Source: Prorocentrum cordatum
Lineage: Eukaryota; Sar; Dinophyceae; Prorocentrales; Prorocentraceae
Length of the DNA stretch: 42,516 bases
Reading direction: 5' to 3'
Assembly: GCA_963575745.1 (NCBI GenBank)
Contig: CAUYUJ010008064.1
Coordinates: 1 to 42,516 of the forward strand
The position numbers and the translations under genes were made by a program. A model generated the notes under the pieces. It saw only the letters and a program-made list of their open reading frames with translations, did no database searches and had not been told where the DNA came from. The first letter of the stretch is position 1. Every line of letters begins with the position of its first letter. Of the stretch, positions 35,676-42,516 are shown piece after piece.

Positions 35676-35955
35676 GCCCTCTCTCTGTCTCTGCCTCTCT
35701 TTCCCTGCCTCTCTCTCTCTCTCTCTCTCTGCCTCTCTCTGACCTCTCTCTATCTGCCTCTCTCTCTCCTCTCTCTCTCTCTGGCCCTATTCGCCGTGCC
35801 TCTCTCTTCTCTGCTCTATCTCTGCCTATCGCGTATACTACTCGGCTAATGAGATATGGTCGCTCTATGCTCGTATCCTCGCAGCTACGCCCACGTCCCG
35901 ATCCCTCTCTCTCTCTCTCCTCTCTCTCTTCTCTCTATTCTCTCTCTGCTCTCTC

Positions 35956-35990
<35 letters not shown>

Positions 35991-36046
35991 GCTCTCTCTC
36001 TTCTCTCTCTTCTCTTCTCTTTTCTCTCTCTATCTCTCTCTCTCTC

Positions 36047-36090
<44 letters not shown>

Positions 36091-36452
36091 TTCTCTCTCT
36101 CTCTCTCTCTTTCGCTCTCTCGCTCTCTCTTGCTCTCTCTCGCTCTCTGTCGCTCTCTCTCGCTCTCTCTCTCTCTCTCGCTCTCACTCGCTCTCTCTCG
36201 CTCTCTCTCGCTCTCCCTCGCTCTCTCCCGCTCTTCCTCCGCTCCTCTTCCCGCTCTCTCCTCTTTCCATCTTGCTCTCTCTCCTCTCCCCGTCTCTCGC
36301 TTGCTCTCTCTCCTCTCTCTCTCTCTAGATATATTATCTCTTCTCTTCTCTTCGCTTCTCTCTCTCTCTTTCTCCTCCTCTCTCTCTCTCTCTCTCTATA
36401 TAATCTTTCTCTCTCCTCCTCTCTCTCTTTCTCCCTCCCCCCCCCCCCCCCC

Positions 36453-36484
<32 letters not shown>

Positions 36485-36865
36485 ACCCCCCCCCCCACTC
36501 TCTCTCCACTTTCTCTCTCTCTCTTCCTCTTCTCTTCTCTCTCTCTCTCTGGCTCCTCTCTCTCTCTCCTCTCTCTCTTCTATCTCTATCTCTCTCTCTC
36601 TCTCTTTCTCTCTCTTTCTCCTATTCCCTCTTCCTCTCTTCCTTCTCTCTCTTCTTCTCTCTCTCTCTATCTTCTCTCCTCTCTCCTCTCTCCTCTCTCT
36701 TCTCTCTCTTCTCTCTCTTCTCTCTCTTCTCTCTCTTCTCTCTCTTCTCTCTCTTCTCTCTCTTCTCTCTCTTCTCTCTCTTCTCTCTTTTCTCTCTCTT
36801 CTCTCTCTTCTCTCTTCTCTCTCTTCTCTCTCTTCTCTCTCTTCTCTCTCTTCTCTCTCTTCTCT

Positions 36866-36896
<31 letters not shown>

Positions 36897-36990
36897 AATC
36901 TCTCTTCTCTCTTCTCTCTCTCTCTTCCGTCTCTCTCTCTCTCCCTCTCTTCTATTGCTCTCTCTCTCTTCTCCAGATCTTCTCTTCTTT
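35615..36990. repeat. (CT)n / TCTCTTC pyrimidine array
   Basis: About 1.4 kb of CT dinucleotide repeats, broken by a short unique patch (35790-35905), a run of C (36437-36496) and a regular TCTCTCT subarray of about 8-9 bases (about 36700-36890). All frames stay open (Leu/Ser or Arg/Glu) and none is a gene. Confidence 0.95.
36437..36496. repeat. Poly-C tract
   Basis: About 60 bases of C with single T or A interruptions. Such a run is error-prone in assembly and can form i-motif/G-quadruplex structures. Confidence 0.95.
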
Positions 36991-37016
36991 CTCTCGCCTG
37001 TCTGGGCTTCCCCAAA

Positions 37017-38568
37017 ATGATGCCCCTGGCAGCGTTTTGTGACCATGAGGCTCTCAAGAGATACATGTTGGGGACGCCAAACGGCAATTCTAGCTGAGGC
37101 GTCACACCAAAATCGGCGCGAACGGGCTCGTGAGATCAGCCAGGGTGGCTCCCCCTTGGGGCTCCCAAATGATGCCCCTGGCAGCGTTTTGAGACCATGA
37201 GGCTCTCAAGAGAGGCATGTTGGGGAGGCCAAGCGGCAATTTTAGCTGAGACGTCCCACCAAAATCGGGGCGAACGGGCTCGTGAGATCAGCCAGGGTGG
37301 CTCCCCCTTGGGGCTCCCAAATGATGCCCCTGGCAGCGTTTTGCGACCATGAGGCTCTCAAGAGATACATGTTGGGGGCGCCAAACGGCAATTCTAGCTG
37401 AGACGTCCCACCAAAATCGGCGCGAACGGGCTCGTGAGATCAGCCAGGGTGGCCCCCCCTTGGGGCTCCCAAATGATGCCCCTGGCAGCGTTTTGTGACC
37501 ATGAGGCTCTCAAGAGATACATGTTGGGGGCGCCAAACGGCAATTCTAGCTGAGACGTCCCACCAAAATCGGCGCGAACGGGCTCGTGAGATCAGCCAGG
37601 GTGGCTCCCCCTTGGGGCTCCCAAATGATGCCCCTGGCAGCGTTTTGTGACCATGAGGCTCTCAAGAGATACATGTTGGGGGCGCCAAACGGCAATTCTA
37701 GCTGAGACGTCCCACCAAAATCGGCGCGAACGGGCTCGTGAGATCAGCCAGGGTGGCTCCCCCTTGGGGCTCCCAAATGATGCCCCTGGCAGCGTTTTGT
37801 GACCATGAGGCTCTCAAGAGATACATGTTGGGGGCGCCAAACGGCAATTCTAGCTGAGACGTCCCACCAAAATCGGCGCGAACGGGCTCGTGAGATCAGC
37901 CAGGGTGGCTCCCCCTTGGGGCTCCCAAATGATGCCCCTGGCAGCGTTTTGTGACCATGGGGCTCTCAAGAGATACATGTTGGGGAGGCCAAACGGCAAT
38001 TCTAGCTGAGACGTCCCACCAAAATCGGCGCGAACGGGCTCGTGAGATCAGCCAGGGTGGCTCCCCCTTGGGGCTCCCAAATGATGCCCCTGGCAGCGTT
38101 TTGTGACCATGAGGCTCTCAAGAGATACATGTTGGGGGCGCCAAACGGCAATTCTAGCTGAGACGTCCCACCAAAATCGGCGCGAACGGGCTCGTGAGAT
38201 CAGCCAGGGTGGCTCCCCCTTGGGGCTCCCAAATGATGCCCCTGGCAGCGTTTTGTGACCATGAGGCTCTCAAGAGATACATGTTGGGGGCGCCAAACGG
38301 CAATTCTAGCTGAGACGTCCCACCAAAATCGGCGCGAACGGGCTCGTGAGATCAGCCAGGGTGGCTCCCCCTTGGGGCTCCCAAATGATGCCCCTGGCAG
38401 CGTTTTGTGACCATGAGGCTCTCAAGAGATACATGTTGGGGGCGCCAAACGGCAATTCTAGCTGAGACGTCCCACCAAAATCGGCGCGAACGGGCTCGTG
38501 AGAACAGCCAGGGTGGCTCCCCCTTGGGGCTCCCAAATGATGCCCCTGGCAGCGTTTTGCGATCATGA
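37017..38568. repeat. 152-bp tandem satellite, 10.2 copies
   Basis: TGCCCCTGGCAGCGTTTTG starts at 37021, 37173, 37325, 37477, 37629, 37781, 37933, 38085, 38237, 38389 and 38541, so the period is exactly 152. Units differ by only a few bases. Each contains GGCTCTCAAGAGATACATGT, CGCCAAACGGCAATTCTAGC, CGGCGCGAACGGGCTCGTGA and GGGTGGCTCCCCCTTGGGG. The period is not a multiple of 3 and frames close, so the array is non-coding. Confidence 0.97.
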
Positions 38569-38584
38569 GAGAGTGTGAGTGTGA

Positions 38585-38745
38585 GCTTAACTTATCTTAT
38601 CGTATCTTGAAATCTCTTCTTAACATATCCTGTGCTATTCTTGTATTATCTTATCTTATATTGTAGTATCTTATCTGGTCTTATATCTTGTATTATCTGA
38701 TCTTATATTGTAGTATCTTATATTGTCTTATCTTATCTGGTAATT
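38585..38745. repeat. TTATC/TATCT repeat
   Basis: Imperfect CTTATCTTATC / GTAGTATCTTAT repeats directly after the satellite. Confidence 0.85.
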
Positions 38746-38864
38746 ATCAGTGGGAGGAGGGAGGCGGGAGGCGGGAGGAAGAAGGAGGAGGAGGAGTGGG
38801 AGGCGTCAGAGTAATAACAAGAACCCCAATCCTTAGGATATGGGGAATAATAAGAATACTACCA

Positions 38865-38935
38865 ATAAATAATAATAGTAATAAATAATAATAATAATCA
38901 TACTGATAATAATAATAGAAATACTCAGCATCATC

Positions 38936-38967
<32 letters not shown>

Positions 38968-39346
38968 CATGATCATCATCATCATCGTCATCATCATCAT
39001 CAGCATCATCATCATCATCACCAGCATCATCATCATCATCAGCAGCAGCATCACCATCAGCATCATTATCATCCTCATCATCATCACCATCAATATCATC
39101 ATCAGCAGCAGCAGCATCAGTATCATCATCATCATCATCATCCTCGCCATCATCATCATCATCATCATCACCATCATCATCACCAGCATCACCATCATTA
39201 TCATCATCATCGTCATCATCATCATAAGCAGCATCATCATCAGTATCATCGCCAGCATCATCAACAGCATCATCAACAGCATCATCATCACCACGACCAT
39301 CAGAATCACCATCAGCAGCATCATCATCATCACCATCAGCATCATC

Positions 39347-39378
<32 letters not shown>

Positions 39379-39430
39379 CATCATCACTATCATCATCATC
39401 AGCATCATCATCGCCAGCATCATTATCAAA
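38865..39430. repeat. (ATA)n then (ATC)n array
   Basis: AATAATAAT at 38866-38925, then ATC/TCA triplets with AGC, ACC and ATT variants to 39430. Poly-Asp, poly-Met and poly-Ile frames are artefacts. Confidence 0.95.
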
Positions 39431-39835
39431 TCGCACCAGCCCTTTTGGGCGTGAGTGGTTTAGGGAGCTCTCTCTGTTCTCAACCCCTCAACCCCCCTTC
39501 TTCCCCTTTGGGGAGGGGTTTGCCCCTCCCCCTACCCCCTCCCCCTGGGCCTGGAGAGGGAGCCCCGCGGGTGGTCAGGGGGGTCTTGTTCGACGCCTGG
39601 GAGGGCCAAAAAACGACGACCCTCACGAGGATTCTGGCCCCGACGGGGGGACGCTCTTGTAGCCCCCTCCTTTTCTGTGAAGCCAAAATCCTTGTTTTTA
39701 CGATGGCTTTGGCCCCATTTTGGCCTCCCGAGGGGGCCGCGCTCATCTTCCTTCATAGCAAAATCATTGATTGTACCAGGGTTTTGGATTCATGTTGTCC
39801 TTCTCAGGGGGCAGCGCTTCTTTGCGCTTCTGAGG
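39431..39835. other. Unassigned sequence
   Basis: C-rich and moderately complex, with no recognised gene. AAAATC.TTG words recall the 7-11 kb modules (GAAGCCAAAATCCTTG; GCAAAATCATTGATTG). Confidence 0.4.
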
Positions 39836-39837
39836 AG

Positions 39838-40415
39838 GTCGCAAGAGGCCCCAAGATGGCCCCAAGAGGCCCCCAGGAGCCTCCCAAGAGGCCTCCAAGA
39901 GGCCCCCAAGAGGCCCCCAAGAGGCCCCAAGAGGCCCCCAAGAGGCCCCCAAGAGGCCCCAAGAGGCTCCAAGAGGCCGCCAAGAGGCCCCACGAGGAGC
40001 CCGAACGACACACACCAGGACGAGGGGCCCGAACGACTCATACCACGAAGAACCCGAACGACTCACGCCAGAAGGAGGACCCCGAACGACTCCTACCAGG
40101 ACGAGGCGCCCGACCCATTCACACCACGAGGAGCCCGAGCGACTCACACCACGACGCGCGCCTCGAACGACTCACACCACGAGGCGCCCGAACGAGTCAC
40201 ACCAGGAGGAGGGGCAGCGCTCATACAAGCCCCCCAAGAGGGCACCCAGAGGTCCACCATATGGCCCCAAGAGGTCCCCAGATGGGCCACAAGAGATCCC
40301 CAGGAGGCACCACGACGCCTCCAGGAGGCCCCACAGATACCCCCAAGGGGTCCCCAAGATGCGCCAAGAGGCGCCGAACACGCCCCAAGAGGCCTCCGAG
40401 CAGCTTCCAAACCAA
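39838..40415. repeat. CCCCAAGAGG minisatellite and CGAACGACTCACACCA repeats, copy 1
   Basis: First AAGAGGCCCC of about 10-12 bases (39838-39995). Then CCCGAACGACTCACACCACG-type units of about 24-40 bases (40000-40215). Then GCAGCGCTCATACAAGCC and a second CCCCAAGAGG block. The last part (40213-40350) matches 41912-42050 closely. Confidence 0.8.
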
Positions 40416-40489
40416 AAAAAAAACTACTACCCTTTCCCCTACGATTGCTACTACGTGTACTTCTACTACTACTCATACTCGTTGCACTA

Positions 40490-40500
40490 CATACTGGAAA

Positions 40501-40548
<48 letters not shown>

Positions 40549-41136
40549 CACTACGACGACTACGACTACTACTACTACTACTCCTACTACTACTAGTACT
40601 ACTACTTCTTCTTCTACTACTACTACTACTACTACTACTATTACTACTAATGTTAGTACTACGACTACTACTACTACTCCTACTACTACTACTACTACTA
40701 CTGCTACTACTACGACTACTACTACTACTGCTACTACTGTCGCCACTACTACGTTACTACTACTAACTACGACTACTACGACTTCCCAACCTGACTACTA
40801 CTTACTACTACTAATACTAATAGTACTAATACTATACTACTACTGACGTACTACTACTATAATACTACTACTACTTACTACTACTAGCACACTAAAACTA
40901 CTACAAAATACTACTAATACTATGACTATAAAAAATGTGTTGCTACTATTACATACTACTACGACTTACTTATAACTAATGCTGACTAATACTGTACTTA
41001 CTACTACCTAACTATTACAATGACTACTACTTACTACTACTACTTACTCGACTACTACTTACTACAACTCCTGCTATAACTACTACTACTACAAATTCAC
41101 TAATACTACTACAAAACTACTACTACTACTACTACA

Positions 41137-41171
<35 letters not shown>

Positions 41172-41199
41172 GACCACGACTACGACTACGACTACGACG

Positions 41200-41252
<53 letters not shown>

Positions 41253-41254
41253 GG

Positions 41255-41289
<35 letters not shown>

Positions 41290-41345
41290 GCTACTACCAC
41301 TACCAGTACGACAACTGATCCTACTGGTACAACTTCTACTACTAC
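40490..41345. repeat. (CTA/ACT)n array
   Basis: About 850 bases of ACT triplets with C, G or T substitutions and a more degenerate middle (40850-41100). Confidence 0.95.
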
Positions 41346-41475
41346 GACTAGGAACCGAAGAGGAGGAAGGGGAGGAGGGAGAGAAGGCGATGGGAAGCAA
41401 GACAGAAGGCGGTCGTTCACCAGTCTTACACGTAACCGACTCTGTCGACCCACACGACGGCGACGTCCTGGACCA
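41310..41475. repeat. ~165-bp repeat after the ACT array, copy 1
   Basis: ACTGATCCTACTGGTAC ... CTACGACTAGGAACCG ... GAGAGAAGGCGATGGGA ... ACACGTAACCGACTCTGTCG. The same order is at 42355-42516. Confidence 0.85.
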
Positions 41476-41539
41476 GAATGCATGTGGTGTGCGTCGTTGG
41501 GGCCCCTCGCCCTGGTGTGAGTCCTTCGGGCTCTTCCTT

Positions 41540-42330
41540 GTGTGAGTCGTTCGGGCCCCTCGCCGAACGACTCACACATCGAGGAGGGGCCCGAACGACT
41601 CCGTCCAGGAGGGGGGATCCGAACTACTCACACCAGGAGGAGGGGCCCGAACGACTCACACCACGAAGATCCCGAACGACTCACACCACAAGGAGGGACC
41701 CGAACGACTCATACCAGGACGAGGCGCCCGACCCATTCACACCACGAGGAGCCCGAACGACTCACACCACGACGCGGGCCTCGAACGACTCACACCAGGA
41801 CGAGGCGCCCGACCCAGTCACACCACGAGGAGCCCGAACGACTCACACCACGTCGCGGGCCTCGAACGACTCACACCACGAGGAGCCCGAACGAGTCACA
41901 CCGGGAGGAGGGGCAGCGCTCATACAAGCCTCCCAAGAAGGCCCCCAGAGGTCCACCATATGGCCCCAAGAGGTCCCCAGATGGCCCACAAGAGGTCCCC
42001 AGGAGGCACCACGACGCCTCCATGAGGCCCCAAAGATACCCCCAAGAGGTCCCCAAGAGGCCCCCAAGAGGCCCCAAGACGCCCCCAAGCAGCCCCCAAG
42101 AGGCTGCACGAGGAGCCCGAACGACTCACACCAGGACGAGGGGCCCCAACGACGCACACCACGAAGAGCCCGAACGACTCACACCACAAGGAGGGGCCCG
42201 AACGACTCCTACCAGGACGAGGCGCCCGACCGACTCACACCACGAGGAGCCCGAACGACTCACACAACGACGCGGGTCTCGAACGACTCACAACACGAGG
42301 AGCCCGAACGAGTCACACTAGGAGAAGGCA
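41540..42330. repeat. CGAACGACTCACACCA repeats and CCCCAAGAGG block, copy 2
   Basis: Same composite order as 40000-40350: CCCGAACGACTCACACCACG units, then GCAGCGCTCATACAAGCC, the CCCCAAGAGG block, then CCCGAACGACTCACACCA units again. It is a segmental duplication of a repeat composite. Confidence 0.8.
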
Positions 42331-42354
42331 GCGCTCATACTACTACCAGTACTA

Positions 42355-42516
42355 CAACTGATCCTACTGGTACTACTTCTACTACTACGACTAGGAGCCG
42401 AAGAGGAGGAAGAGGAGCAGGGAGAGAAGGCGATGGGAGGCAAGACAGAAGGCGGTCGTCCTCGAGTCCTACACGTAACCGACTCTGTCGACTCACACGT
42501 CGGCGACGTCCTCGAC
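42355..42516. repeat. ~165-bp repeat, copy 2 (cut by window end)
   Basis: Matches 41310-41475 including GAGAGAAGGCGATGGGAGGC and ACACGTAACCGACTCTGTCG. Ends at the window border. Confidence 0.85.

Noticed and set aside
29820-35900. Long terminal repeats around the Gag-like unit
   Set aside because: I compared the flanks by eye and found no shared block. A dot plot would be decisive.
35558-37105. 400-codon Leu/Ser or Arg/Glu frames
   Set aside because: Pure (CT)n/(GA)n translation.

Overview
This window looks like nuclear DNA of a dinoflagellate. Three things point there. Two sequences resemble the dinoflagellate trans-spliced leader (the better one keeps 15 consecutive leader bases, within 32122-32143). 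There are remains of a LINE-type RNase H domain of the kind common in dinoflagellates. The DNA is GC-rich and repeat-dominated, with very few coding stretches. The species cannot be told. A run of exactly 100 N (22354-22453) is a scaffold gap. I saw no tRNA, rRNA or CRISPR array.

Layout. 1-6 kb: ACTCGGG repeats, pyrimidine and purine (GGA)n arrays, and a broken minus-strand LINE 3' end (about 2030-2975). 4.4-6.6 kb: short foldback (MITE-like) elements. 7-11.6 kb: degenerate TTGGGGCCGTC-type minisatellite with duplicated modules. 11.6-20.4 kb: dense foldback families, (CCT)n tracts and several short plus-strand stretches that look like exons behind pyrimidine tracts. 20.47-26.34 kb: a large inverted repeat whose arms are arrays of a 90-bp unit. 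26.3-29.6 kb: more foldbacks and paired repeats. 29.7-35.55 kb: the only substantial coding region. 35.6-37 kb: (CT)n and poly-C. 37.02-38.57 kb: 152-bp tandem array. 38.6-42.5 kb: trinucleotide arrays and duplicated degenerate repeats.

The coding region (30.0-35.55 kb, plus strand) reads as one long, now interrupted polyprotein-like unit. In order it has two hydrophobic segments, a Gag/capsid-like helical part, a basic linker, a CCHC zinc knuckle, acidic and proline-rich linkers, a second Cys/His cluster, and a C-terminal RNA 2'-phosphotransferase (Tpt1/KptA-like) domain. Joining these parts needs two stop read-throughs and three frame changes. I found no protease, integrase or reverse transcriptase in it.

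The most interesting signal lies in this unit. At least 13 copies of a 14-base GNRA-tetraloop hairpin, form GCNNG-GMAA-CN'N'GC, sit in the same codon phase and encode X-Gly-Asn-Y(-Pro). The codon for X is usually the reverse complement of the codon for Y. Stem sequences differ between copies yet keep pairing, which points to selection or copying at the nucleic-acid level. I know of no described element of this type.
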